Part shown: in pieces, positions 13,156-21,631 of the stretch
Numbering within the stretch: the first letter of the stretch is position 1
Layout: each line of letters begins with the position of its first letter
Assembly: GCA_024699855.1 (NCBI GenBank)
Contig: JAMPIQ010000015.1
Coordinates: forward strand, 1 to 44,737
From: Aphelenchoides besseyi
Taxonomy: Eukaryota > Nematoda > Chromadorea > Rhabditida > Aphelenchoididae
Length of the DNA: 44,737 nucleotides
Direction: 5' to 3'
Program-made: the position numbers and the translations under genes
The notes under the pieces: generated by a model
The model's input: the letters and a program-made list of their open reading frames with translations, nothing else
The model's database searches: none
Told to the model about the DNA's origin: nothing

Positions 13156-13611
13156 CGCGCAGCGCGCCGAAGGGACGGCCAAGCGTCAACCCGTCGCGAT
13201 AGGTATAAGCGTCGAACCCGCGAGAATCTTGAAATAGTCGAACCGGTCGTCGGAGCCGTAAAAATCCGTGGTTACACCGGCGGTATATTGCAGCGCTTCT
13301 TCCACGCTCTGCACGCCGCGCTGCTGCATTTCCTTGGCGGTGATGACGGAGACCGAGGCCGGTGTGTCGAGAATATCGGTCGCCATCTTGCTGCCACTCG
13401 TCGTGCGGTTGGCGACGATGGACTTCTGGTCATTGTCACCGCTTTCGATGGTGATCCGTTCCAGAACCGTGCTGCCGTTTGTGTTGGCAGCTTCCTGCGC
13501 CAGCAAGGCGCCGGGCAGGGTGGCGACAAGCGCCGTGCAGGCAAGCAGCGTCGCGTCCTGATAACGACGTCGCGCGGTTTTGCGGTGTCTGCCTTCGGTT
13601 TCGATATTCAT
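13150..13611 (-). pseudogene. TonB-dependent siderophore receptor, N-terminal fragment only
   Basis: Outer-membrane receptor that would import an iron-siderophore. The fragment has a signal peptide (ATLLACTALVATLPGALLAQ), a short N-terminal extension and the start of the plug domain (ITAKEMQQRGVQSVEEALQY, then TAGVTTDFYGSDDRFDYFKI). After a frame change near 13,206 the match continues as DAYTYRDGLTLGRPFGAL and ends at the IS junction near 13,155. The rest of the plug and the whole 22-strand barrel (about 600 residues) are missing. The start is the ATG at 13611. It converges on the truncated AraC gene and diverges from the iron ABC operon at 13833. Confidence 0.85.
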
Positions 13612-13784
13612 TGGTATGTTCCAGAAGTTGATGCCCCGATCGCCGCTTCCACGGCCCACTCTCGAAGCGCCCAATAACTTGAGAAAGTTTGTCCGGTATT
13701 GTAACTTTTTGCGGTTTTGTACAAAACCCCGGAAATTTCACCGCTGTTGCGACCGCATTTCTTGCCTGGGCTTGACGGAGGCAA

Positions 13785-13817
13785 TTGAAGCTGAGAGTTC
13801 AAGTCCACTTTTGAACT
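13785..13817 (+). promoter_or_regulatory. Phased TTGAA/TTCAA repeat upstream of the iron ABC operon
   Basis: TTGAA at 13785, TTCAA at 13798 and TTGAA at 13811 occur exactly 13 bp apart in alternating orientation. The last two form the 7 bp inverted repeat AGTTCAA/TTGAACT. They end 16 bp before the ATG of the binding-protein gene. The arrangement looks like an operator for a dimeric regulator or a leader hairpin. It does not match the RirA, Irr or Fur motifs that I know. Confidence 0.45.
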
Positions 13818-13832
13818 TTTGAGAGCTCGCCA

Positions 13833-14844
13833 ATGCTTCGCCCGTTCCGCTGCCTCATGCCGGTATTTGTGCTTTTCCTGTCGCTGATCGCGCCGAATAT
13901 GGCCTCGGCGGAGGAGACGACCGGCTATCCCGTCGTCATCAAACATGCTTTCGGCACGACCACGATTGCGAAGAAACCGCAGCGGGTCGCGACTGTCGCC
14001 TGGGCCAACCATGAGGTGCCGCTGGCCCTCGGCATCGTGCCTGTCGGCTTTGCGGCGGCCAATTTCGGCGATGATGACGGCGATGGCCTGCTGCCATGGG
14101 TGGCGAAGCGGCTTACCGAACTCGACGCGGCAAAGCCTGTTCTGTTCGACGAGGGTGACGGTATAGATTTCGAGGCCGTTGCGGCGACGCAGCCGGATGT
14201 TATCCTTGCCGCCTATTCAGGCCTCAAACCGGTCCGACTACGATATGCTGAGCCAGATCGCCCCTGTCGTCGCCTATCCCGTTTCGCCCTGGGCGACGGA
14301 CTGGCGCGAGATGATCCGGCTGAACAGCGCCGGGCTTGGCATGGTTGCGGAAGGTGAGGCGCTCATCAAACGCATCGAGGGTGAGATTGCTGAGGTCGTT
14401 GCCGGCCATCCGCAGCTGAAGGGCAAGTCGGCCATGTTCGTCACCCATCTCGACGCCACCAATCTCAGCGTCGTCAATTTCTATACGGCCAACGATACCA
14501 GGGTGAAGTTTTTCGCCGATCTTGGGCTTGCCTCGCCGAAAAGCGTCTTGGAGGCGACGAAGCCGGGGCAATTCGCCGCTGGCGTCAGCGCCGAGCGTGT
14601 GGATGCCTTTAACGATGTCGATATCGTCGTGACCTATGGCAGTGAGCCGCTGCTGAATGCCATGCGGGCCGATCCGCTTCTCGCGCGCATGCCGGCCGTT
14701 GCCAATGATGCGATCGTCATGCTGGGCCGCGATCCGCTCGGCACCGCCTCCAACCCCACGCCGCTGTCGATTTCGTGGGTGTTGAAGGACTATGCCGATC
14801 TTCTGGCAAAGGCTGCCGACAAATCCTCCGGGAAATCGCAGTGA
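13833..14844 (+). CDS. Iron-siderophore ABC transporter substrate-binding protein (FecB/FepB-like), frame-broken
   Basis: Periplasmic class III binding protein that delivers ferric siderophore to the permease. The signal peptide is MLRPFRCLMPVFVLFLSLIA ending at ASA. The family hallmarks follow: HAFGTTTIAKKPQRVATVAW, a helix with PLALGIVPVG, and FEAVAATQPDVILAAYSGL. One frame break lies near 14,229, where an AAA run carries an extra A; reading then continues as SDYDMLSQIAPVVAYPVSPW to a normal C-terminus, total 336 residues. The stop overlaps the next gene by 4 bp, so the four transporter genes are translationally coupled. Confidence 0.9.
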
Positions 14845-15885
14845 CATTGTCCGGCCCCGGCAAAGTGACGGCCGCGCTGCTCGCCGGCCGCTCCAACCGC
14901 GTGCGAACGGCCTGGCTCGGTGCGGTGCTGGCGCTTCTCGCACTGCTTTGTGCGCTCTCCGTCGCCATCGGCACGCGTGAGGTCTCTTTTGCGGATATTG
15001 TTGGTGGGCTCAGCGGCCGCGTCGAGACGGTTGCCGAGGCGGCGGTTGCCGTGCGTTTGCCGCGCACGCTGCTTGCCCTGCTTTCCGGGGCGGCACTCGG
15101 GCTGGCCGGGGCCATCATGCAGGGCGTCACCCGCAATCCGCTTGCCGATCCAGGCATTCTCGGTGTCAACATGGGGGCGTCGCTCGCTGTCGTCATCGGC
15201 ATTGTCTGGTTCGGTATCGCCACGGCGCAGGCCTTCATCATGGTCGCGATTGCCGGGGCGGGGGGGATCTGCGGTTTTCGTTTATGTCGTCGGTTCGCTC
15301 GGGCGAGGCGGGGCGACACCGCTGAAACTCGCACTTGCGGGTGCCGCCACCTCCGTCGCCTTTTCCTCGCTCGTCATTGCCGTCGTGCTGCCGCGTAGCG
15401 ATATTGCCGGCGGCATCCGTTCCTGGCAGATCGGCCGCGTCGGTGGGGCGACTTTCGAGCGCATCGAGACCGTGTTGCCCTTTCTGGCCGCCGGCTTCAT
15501 CATCAGCCTGCTTTCGGCGCGCAAGCTGAATTCTCTGGCGCTCGGTGACGAACTCGCCGCCGGGCTTGGCGAGAATGTTGCGGTGGCCAGAGCCGTGGCC
15601 TCCTTCGGCGCCATTCTGCTCTGCGGTGCGGCCACAGCCATCTGCGGGCCGATCGGTTTTGTCGGGTTGGTGGTGCCGCATCTCTGCCGTCTGCTCGTCG
15701 GTGTGGACAATCGCTGGCTGCTGCCGTTCTCGGCGCTTGGCGGGGCGTGCCTGCTGCTTGCTGCCGATATTGTCGGGCGCATCGTGGCGCGGCCGTCCGA
15801 ACTTGATGTCGGCATCGTCACCGCCCTTGTCGGCGCGCCTTTCTTCATCTGGATCGTCAGACGCCAGAGGGTGCGCGAATTGTGA
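14841..15885 (+). CDS. Iron-siderophore ABC permease (FecC-like), frame-broken
   Basis: First of two FecCD-family inner-membrane permeases (BtuC fold, about ten helices), 347 residues after correction. It starts with GTG at 14841 inside GTGA overlapping the previous stop. Recognisable blocks are VRLPRTLLALLSGAALGLAG, IMQGVTRNPLADPGILGVN and the cytoplasmic loop GPIGFVGLVVPHLCRLLVG. One frame break sits in a G7 run at 15,258-15,265 (one G too many). The end overlaps the next gene by 4 bp. Confidence 0.9.
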
Positions 15886-16925
15886 CTATGTGCGCTCCCG
15901 TTATCGAAAATCTCATCCTCAATCGCCATGTCCGCCAGCGCCGGCGTCGCCTTGTCATCGCTGCCCTGTCGGCGCTTCTGATTGCCGCTTTCGCAACAAC
16001 GCTGATGCTCGGGCAATCCTTCACGCCGCCCGGCGATGTCGTTCGCGTTCTTCTGGGGCAGGACATTGCCGGCGTCACCTTCACCGTCGGGCAGTTGCGC
16101 CTGCCGCGCGCGCTGCTGTCGATTCTGGCAGGCCTGAGCTTCGGGCTTGGCGGCGTCGCCTTCCAGATCATGCTGCGCAACCCGCTCGCCAGCCCTGACA
16201 TTATCGGGATCAGTTCCGGGGCGAGTGCGGCAGCCGTTTTCGCCATCGTCGTCCTGCAAATGAACGGGCCGCTGGTCTCAGTCTTCGCCGTCGCGGCCGG
16301 TCTTGGCGTTGCGCTTCTCGTCTATCTCCTGTCCTTCCGCAACGGCGTGGCCGGAACGCGGCTGATCCTCGTCGGCATCGGCGTTTCAGCCATGCTGGAA
16401 AGCTTCATCGCCTATATACTCTCCGTCGCGCCGGCATGGACGCTGCAGGAGGCGATGCGCTGGCTGACCGGCAGCATCAACGGCGCGAAAATCGCCCAGC
16501 TGCCGCCGCTCCTCATTGCGCTCATCCTTTTCGGCGGCCTGCTCCTCAGCCGTGCGCGTGATCTGGAAGCGTTGAGACTGGGGGACGACGCTGCCGCAGC
16601 GCTTGGTGTGCGGGTGGGGCGAACCCGGATCATCGTCATCATCGCCGCCGTTGGCATGATCGCCTTTGCAACGGCGGTCTCGGGTCCAATCGCGTTTGTC
16701 GCTTTCCTCTCCGGGCCGATTGCGGCGCGCATTGTCGGCAGCAACGGCTCGCTGCTCCTTCCTGCGGCGCTGGTTGGGGGGGCGGCGCTGGTGCTGTTGG
16801 GCGATTATTGCGGCCAGTTCCTGTTGCCGGGCCGTTACCCGGTCGGCGTCGTTACCGGCGCGCTCGGTGCGCCCTATCTGATTTACCTTATCGTGCGGGT
16901 CAACCGCAGCGGAGGCTCGTTATGA
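15882..16925 (+). CDS. Iron-siderophore ABC permease (FecD-like)
   Basis: Second FecCD-family permease, 347 residues, unbroken. Typical blocks: LRLPRALLSILAGLSFGLGG, FQIMLRNPLASPDIIGISSG and SGPIAFVAFLSGPIAARIVG. It pairs with the FecC-like protein to form the transmembrane channel. The GTG at 15882 gives a GTGA overlap with the preceding stop; an ATG two codons downstream (15888) is the alternative. It overlaps the ATPase gene by 4 bp. Confidence 0.93.
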   Translation: MTMCAPVIENLILNRHVRQRRRRLVIAALSALLIAAFATTLMLGQSFTPPGDVVRVLLGQDIAGVTFTVGQLRLPRALLSILAGLSFGLGGVAFQIMLRNPLASPDIIGISSGASAAAVFAIVVLQMNGPLVSVFAVAAGLGVALLVYLLSFRNGVAGTRLILVGIGVSAMLESFIAYILSVAPAWTLQEAMRWLTGSINGAKIAQLPPLLIALILFGGLLLSRARDLEALRLGDDAAAALGVRVGRTRIIVIIAAVGMIAFATAVSGPIAFVAFLSGPIAARIVGSNGSLLLPAALVGGAALVLLGDYCGQFLLPGRYPVGVVTGALGAPYLIYLIVRVNRSGGSL

Positions 16926-17746
16926 CCGGCCACTCCCTTTCCGTGAATGGCCTGTCGGCCGGCTACGGCGAAAACCTCATCATCGACGGGCTGGATCTTA
17001 CCATTCCGCGCGGGAAGATCACCGTCATCGTCGGCGCCAATGCCTGCGGCAAGTCCACTCTGCTGCGCAGCATGTCGCGGCTCATTGCGCCGCGCGCCGG
17101 TCAGGTTCTGCTCGATGGAAAATCGATCCATCGTCTTCCCTCGCGCGACCTCGCACAGCGCATGGGCCTTTTGCCGCAATCGCCGATAGCACCGGAGGGC
17201 ATCGTGGTTGCCGATCTGGTCAGCCGTGGCCGGCACCCGCATCATGGCCTGTTCGCCCGCTGGTCGCGACAGGACGACGAGGCCGTCGCCGCAGCCCTTG
17301 TCGCAACCGATACGGTGGAACTGGCCGAGCGGCCGGTGGACGAGCTTTCCGGCGGCCAGCGGCAACGCGTCTGGATCGCCATGGCGCTCGCTCAGCAGAC
17401 AGACATATTGCTGCTGGATGAACCGACCACCTTCCTCGATATCAGCCACCAGGTCGAGGTGCTGGATCTTCTGACCGATCTCAACCACGCCCGCGAGACC
17501 ACCATCGTCATGGTGCTGCACGACCTCAATCTCGCAGCCCGTTATGCCGATCATCTTGTCGCCATGAGGGAAGGGAAGCTGCATGTTTTCGGCACGCCGG
17601 AGGAAGTATTGACGGAGGAGAATGTCCGCCACGTTTTCGGCATCGAAAGCCGGGTCATCGAAGATCCGACCTCTGGCAAGCCGATGATGCTGCCGATCGG
17701 GCGGCACCGGATGGTGGCGGGGGTGGTAATAAGCGTATCTCTTTAA
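16922..17746 (+). CDS. Iron-siderophore ABC ATPase (FepC/FecE-like)
   Basis: Cytoplasmic ATPase energising the importer, 274 residues, unbroken. Walker A is GANACGKST at 38-46, the signature [15 protein letters not shown], Walker B ILLLDEPTTFLDI and the switch His in VLHDLN. Start at the ATG at 16922 within the ATGA overlap. The stop codon lies inside the first higBA operator. With its receptor gene truncated by the IS, the operon depends on another outer-membrane receptor for any siderophore supply. Confidence 0.94.
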   Translation: MTGHSLSVNGLSAGYGENLIIDGLDLTIPRGKITVIVGANACGKSTLLRSMSRLIAPRAGQVLLDGKSIHRLPSRDLAQRMGLLPQSPIAPEGIVVADLVSRGRHPHHGLFARWSRQDDEAVAAALVATDTVELAERPVDELSGGQRQRVWIAMALAQQTDILLLDEPTTFLDISHQVEVLDLLTDLNHARETTIVMVLHDLNLAARYADHLVAMREGKLHVFGTPEEVLTEENVRHVFGIESRVIEDPTSGKPMMLPIGRHRMVAGVVISVSL

Positions 17747-17788
17747 GATACGGTCCTGTTGACTTCTGTGCGTATCTGTTTATGATAC
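17735..17788 (+). promoter_or_regulatory. higBA promoter with two palindromic operators
   Basis: The palindrome GTATC-N7-GATAC occurs twice, at 17735-17751 and 17772-17788, 37 bp apart. Between and over them lies a good sigma-70 promoter: TTGACT at 17759-17764, a 16 bp spacer and TATGAT at 17781-17786. The second operator covers the -10 element and the first overlaps the end of the upstream ATPase gene. This is the arrangement expected for HigA autorepression. Confidence 0.75.
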
Positions 17789-17807
17789 CAACATCACGAG
17801 GCCAGCA

Positions 17808-18090
17808 ATGATCCGTTCTTTCAAAAAACAAGCTGACCGCATCGATTGACGACGGATCTGTGAAGAAGGGCTTTCCCGCCGATCTCGTACGCCGCGCCCA
17901 GCAGCTGCTCACGATCCTGGATGCGGCGACCACGGTAGAAGACCTTCGCTCACCGCCCGGCAATCGTTTGGAAAAGCTGTCCGGCGATCGTGAGGGCCAA
18001 TATTCGATCCGGATCAACAAGCAGTGGCGCATCTGCTTCGTCTGGATGGAAGCAGGGCCGGAAAGCGTGGAAATAACCGACTATCACTAG
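17808..18090 (+). CDS. higB: HigB-type mRNA interferase toxin (frame-broken)
   Basis: Toxin of a type II toxin-antitoxin pair, RelE/HigB superfamily, a small ribosome-associated ribonuclease of about 93 residues. Family features are the conserved KGFPADLVRRAQ helix, the LEKLSGDREGQYSI strand, and the C-terminal INKQWRICFVW block with basic and aromatic residues. The frame breaks near 17,826 in an A run that has one A too many, so as written only a truncated peptide or an internally started fragment would be made. The gene precedes its antitoxin, the order typical of hig loci. Whether the break is biological or a read error matters, because an intact antitoxin alone would still repress the operon. 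Confidence 0.85.
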
Positions 18091-18145
18091 TCTGGAATTC
18101 TCGTGGAGAGGCTCATGAAAAATCGGCCAAGGAGGGCCAGCGAGC

Positions 18146-18445
18146 ATGACAATCAGTAAATCGCCTCCGATCCATCCGGGCGAAATCCTGCGGGAACTCT
18201 ATCTTGAGCCGCTGGGGATGTCGGCTTACGCTCTTGCAAGGCACCTCAATGTTCCGCGCACCCGCATAGAACGGATTGCGGGAGAGAAACTTGGTATCAC
18301 CGCCGACACCGCCTTGCGCCTTGCAAAGTTTTTCAAGACCACGCCGGAATATTGGCTGAACTTGCAGAATGCCTTTGACATTAAGGCGGCTGCTGCGAGG
18401 CTGGAAGCGGACCTTGCCAATATCAAAGAACTGGAAGCGGCCTAA
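18146..18445 (+). CDS. higA: HigA-type antitoxin
   Basis: Antitoxin and autorepressor of 99 residues, unbroken. The start HPGEILRELYLEPLGMSAYA leads into an XRE helix-turn-helix (ALARHLNVPRTRIERIAGEK), followed by the family block TADTALRLAKFFKTTPEYWL. It neutralises HigB by direct binding and probably recognises the two GTATC-N7-GATAC sites at 17735-17788. It lies 55 bp after higB. Confidence 0.93.
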   Translation: MTISKSPPIHPGEILRELYLEPLGMSAYALARHLNVPRTRIERIAGEKLGITADTALRLAKFFKTTPEYWLNLQNAFDIKAAAARLEADLANIKELEAA

Positions 18446-18464
18446 TTCTCAGCCGCCCGTCAGG

Positions 18465-19338
18465 TCACGGCCAGGCCGCATAAGATGGCGGTGGCACGTT
18501 CTGCATTCGCGTTGCCGTTCTCCTGAACCGGCCGGGAGACGTGCCCTCGTTGCGGGTGAAGAAGCGATTAAAAATAGCCGGGGTCCTGAAATCCCAATCG
18601 GAATGCGATTTCAGCCACTTGCAGCGATGAGTTCAGAAGAAGATCGCGCGCTTCGGAGAGCAGTTCGCGATGAATATAGGCCTGTGGCGAAAGCCCTGTC
18701 GCCTTGCGCACCGCAAATCCAAGACGTTCGCGGTTGACGTCGAGTTGCCTCGCATAGTCTTCCACACCCCATTGATCGCGCTTGTGCTGGCTGACCAGCA
18801 GCACAAAGCGCTCGGTGAGGCTGCCGGGCGTTGAGACGGCTGCGGCAATATCGGCTATGGCGTGCTGGCAGATGCGAATGAGGGTGACGGAGAGCAGGCT
18901 GGCGATGATCGTGTCCGAACCGGTTGTCGCGCGGACATTTTCGCGGGCGATGGTCTCGAGATAACCCGCAAGTTCCTGCCGGTCTTTCTCCGCCGGCGCC
19001 TGCGTCAGAACACGCTGCAATATATTGCGCACGGCGCTTGCGCTCGTGCCGGTGGGCATCGCATGGGCAAGCCCGATTTCGCTCGTCCTCAGCAGCGATC
19101 CACGGCTTCCGGCAGTCAGCCGCAGGCGGCCGGCGGGGCCGATGGGCAGCCAGACGAGCTCCGGTGCCACAACGGGCAGCGTCTTTTCACCTTGGAGAAT
19201 TTCCGCTTCCCCGGCGGACAGGAGAAGCAGATGGGCGCTATCCGATTCCAGCCGGAACTCGGAGATGCGCAGCGTCGAGGCGAGGGTGCGCGCCGTGATC
19301 TCCACGCGATTGCCGGCAATCTGGCTGTGCAGCGGCAT
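18465..19338 (-). CDS. AraC-family transcription regulator (frame broken near 3' end)
   Basis: Regulator of 290 residues after correction. The N-terminal half is a cupin-like sensor; the C-terminal half has two helix-turn-helix motifs (ERLGFAVRKATGLSPQAYIH and LQVAEIAFRLGFQDPGYF). At about 18,571 a T5 run carries one T too many and introduces a stop directly after GYF; the correct frame continues with NRFFTR and ends at TGA 18467-18465. The gene is divergent from the amino-acid-type ABC operon at 19473, so it is most likely the activator of that operon. Confidence 0.85.
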
Positions 19339-19358
19339 TCGACCTCCAAAAGTACAAT

Positions 19359-19379
19359 AATGCGCTACACTAGTGCATT
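19359..19379. promoter_or_regulatory. Imperfect palindrome between AraC regulator and ABC operon
   Basis: AATGCGC at 19359-19365 and GTGCATT at 19373-19379 form a 7 bp inverted repeat with one mismatch around a 7 bp centre. It lies 20 bp upstream of the araC-type gene and about 95 bp upstream of the binding-protein gene. It is a candidate regulator site, proposed from symmetry and position only. Confidence 0.35.
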
Positions 19380-19472
19380 TTATATGCGGCTGTCATTGCT
19401 AAACTTTGGTCAGCGCAGGGGAAAGCCTTGAGGAGAACGGCAACCCCGATAAGGCGCTTTGGGAGGAACATC

Positions 19473-20688
19473 ATGAATAATCTGAAGCGCAGAACGCTGT
19501 TCTGCCTGCTGTCCGGTGCTGCCTTGTCGGCGGTATCTTTCGGTCACGCCATTGCGCAGGACCGTACCTCGGTGAAGATCGGTTATGCCGTTTCAAAAAG
19601 CGGCGCCAATGCCACGGGTGCTGGCATAACCACCATTCCGAACTACAAATTATGGGTGAAAGAGGTCAACGATGCCGGTGGCCTGACCCTGCCCGATGGC
19701 AAGCGCCTGCCGGTGGAAGTGGTGGAATATGACGACCGGTCCTCGGCCGAGGATGCCGTGCGGTTCACCGAGCGTCTGGCGAGCCAGGACAAGGTCGATT
19801 TCATCCTGCCGCCCTGGGGCACGGGCTTCAATCTGGCCGTTGCGCCGCTTTACGACCGTTTCGGTTATCCACAGCTGGCCGTGACCGGCGTTACCGACAA
19901 GGCCCCCGATTTCGCGGCGCGCTGGAAAATGAGCTTCTGGATGCTGGGCGGTGGTCATGACTATGCGAATGCGCTCGCCGACGTTTTGAAAGCCGCACGC
20001 GAGGCCGGCCAGATCAACGACAAGGTCGCGGTGATTTCCGTGGCCGATGGTTTTGGAATCGATCTCATCAAAGCCGCGCGGCCGGCGCTGAAGGAAGCGG
20101 GTTTCACGCTTGCCTATGACAAGACCTATCCGGTCGGCACCTCCGATTTCGCAGCACTTGTGAACGAGGCGGCGGCGAGCGGCGCGGACAGCTTCATCGC
20201 CTTTTCGTATCCGCCCGATAGTTTTTGCGGTAACGAAACAGGCGCAAACGGCGAAGTTCAACCCGAAGGTGCTTTATGTCGGCGTCGGCGGTGCTTTCCC
20301 GATCTTCCCGAAGGTTTCCGATGGCAAGCAGGAGGGCGTGATCAGCATCGGCGGCGTCGATGGCAGCAGCGACAAGATCGAGGATTATTTCAAGCGCCAC
20401 GAAGCCTTCATCGGCACCAAGCCCGACAGCTGGGCAAGCGCCATCACCTATGCAAGCCTCGAAATGCTGGCCGAGTCCATCCAGCGCGTCGGCCTCGACA
20501 AGGCGGCCGTGGCAAATGAGCTTTCGACGGGAAGCTTCGACACCGTCATCGGCCCGGTCAAGCTTGAAGACAACCAGCTTCGCCAGCTCTGGTGGGCGGG
20601 GCAATGGCAGGGTGAGCGTTTTGTCGCGATTGCGCCCGCAGACCGCGCAGGCGCGGCCAAGCCGGTCATTCCGAAGCCGCAATGGTGA
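19473..20688 (+). CDS. Amino-acid/amide-type (Liv-like) ABC substrate-binding protein, frame-broken
   Basis: Periplasmic type I binding protein (LivJ/LivK superfamily), 404 residues after correction. The start at ATG 19473 follows GGGAGGA. The signal peptide ends at HAIAQ, then SVKIGYAVSKSGANATGAG begins the ligand-binding fold. The frame breaks near 20,224 in a T5 run (one T extra) and then continues AVTKQAQ...VLYVGVGGAFPIFP to AKPVIPKPQW. It is first in an operon with two permeases, two ATPases and an aldehyde dehydrogenase, so the ligand may be an aromatic compound rather than a branched-chain amino acid. Confidence 0.9.
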
Positions 20689-20695
20689 GCCTTTG

Positions 20696-20722
20696 CCGGC
20701 CGGGGTCGTGAATCCCGGCCGG
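20696..20722 (+). promoter_or_regulatory. Intercistronic GC hairpin after the binding-protein gene
   Basis: Perfect 9 bp arms CCGGCCGGG (20696-20704) and CCCGGCCGG (20714-20722) enclose a 9-base loop. There is no T run. It lies in the 70 bp gap between the binding-protein stop and the TTG start of the permease, so it probably protects the upstream mRNA from 3' exonucleases and raises binding-protein expression relative to the permease. Confidence 0.7.
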
Positions 20723-20758
20723 AAGGCTTCGGCCATCTCCCATACTGGAGACATTCCC

Positions 20759-21631
20759 TTGTTTTTATCCACCCTCATCTTCGGCTTGATGCTGGGAGGG
20801 ACCTATGCGCTGATCGCGCTTGGACTTTCGCTGCAATATGGCATTGCCCGCATCATGAACCTTGCCTATGGCGAGGTGTTGATTGCGGCTGCCTTCATCA
20901 CCTTCGTGCTGTTTTCCAGCTATGGCCTGTCGCCGCTCTGGTCGCTCTTCATCATCGTGCCGCTCGGTTACGCCCTGTCTTTCGTGATCTACCGGGTCAT
21001 GATGCGGCCGCTGGTGCGCCGTTCGGGCGGCTCCGGCCGTCTGGAAGTCGATTCCATTCTGGCGACCTTCGGGCTGCTCTTCGTTATCCAGGGCATTATG
21101 CTCGTGGCGTTCGGCGGCAACTACCATTCCTATTCCTATCTATCCGATGGCGTCGACATCTTCGGCACGACGGTGGCGCTGAACCGGCTCCTGTCGTTCA
21201 TCCTGTCGGTCGCAATCGGCGGAGGGCTTTATCTGGCGCTCACCCACAGCCGCTGGGGCCTCAACCTGCGGGCGGTGGCGCTTGCGCCCAAATCCGCGCC
21301 GCTGGTTGGCATTGATGTGAACCGCGTGGCCTCGATCGGTTTTGCCCTTGGCGGCGCACTCGCCGTGGCTGGCGGAGTGATGATCTCGATGTACCAGACC
21401 TTTTCCGCCTCCTATGGCGTGGTTTTCACCATGAAGGCGCTTGTCGTCGTCATCATGGGCGGTGTCGGCAATCTGCTTGGCGCGCTGGTGGCCGGCCTGC
21501 TGCTCGGCCTCGTGGAAACTTTTGTGCTTGTTTATGTCGATCCCGGCCTCACGCTTGCCGCCACCTATCTGCTCTTTCTCGTGGTGCTGCTCTGGCGTCC
21601 GGAAGGCATCTTCGCAAGGAGGGGCAAATGA
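20759..21631 (+). CDS. Liv-like ABC permease (LivH type)
   Basis: Inner-membrane permease of 290 residues, unbroken, with about eight hydrophobic helices. Typical blocks: GGTYALIALGLSLQYGIARI, MNLAYGEVLIAAAF and MKALVVVIMGGVGNLLGALV. I chose the TTG at 20759 because GGAG precedes it by about 9 bases and the first helix then starts at once (LFLSTLIFGLMLGG); the next ATG would cut into this helix. It overlaps the next permease gene by 4 bp. Confidence 0.9.
   Translation: MFLSTLIFGLMLGGTYALIALGLSLQYGIARIMNLAYGEVLIAAAFITFVLFSSYGLSPLWSLFIIVPLGYALSFVIYRVMMRPLVRRSGGSGRLEVDSILATFGLLFVIQGIMLVAFGGNYHSYSYLSDGVDIFGTTVALNRLLSFILSVAIGGGLYLALTHSRWGLNLRAVALAPKSAPLVGIDVNRVASIGFALGGALAVAGGVMISMYQTFSASYGVVFTMKALVVVIMGGVGNLLGALVAGLLLGLVETFVLVYVDPGLTLAATYLLFLVVLLWRPEGIFARRGK

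Noticed and set aside
15282..16259. Long minus-strand open frame opposite the iron permeases
   Set aside because: Low-complexity, polar translation typical of antisense to membrane-protein genes.
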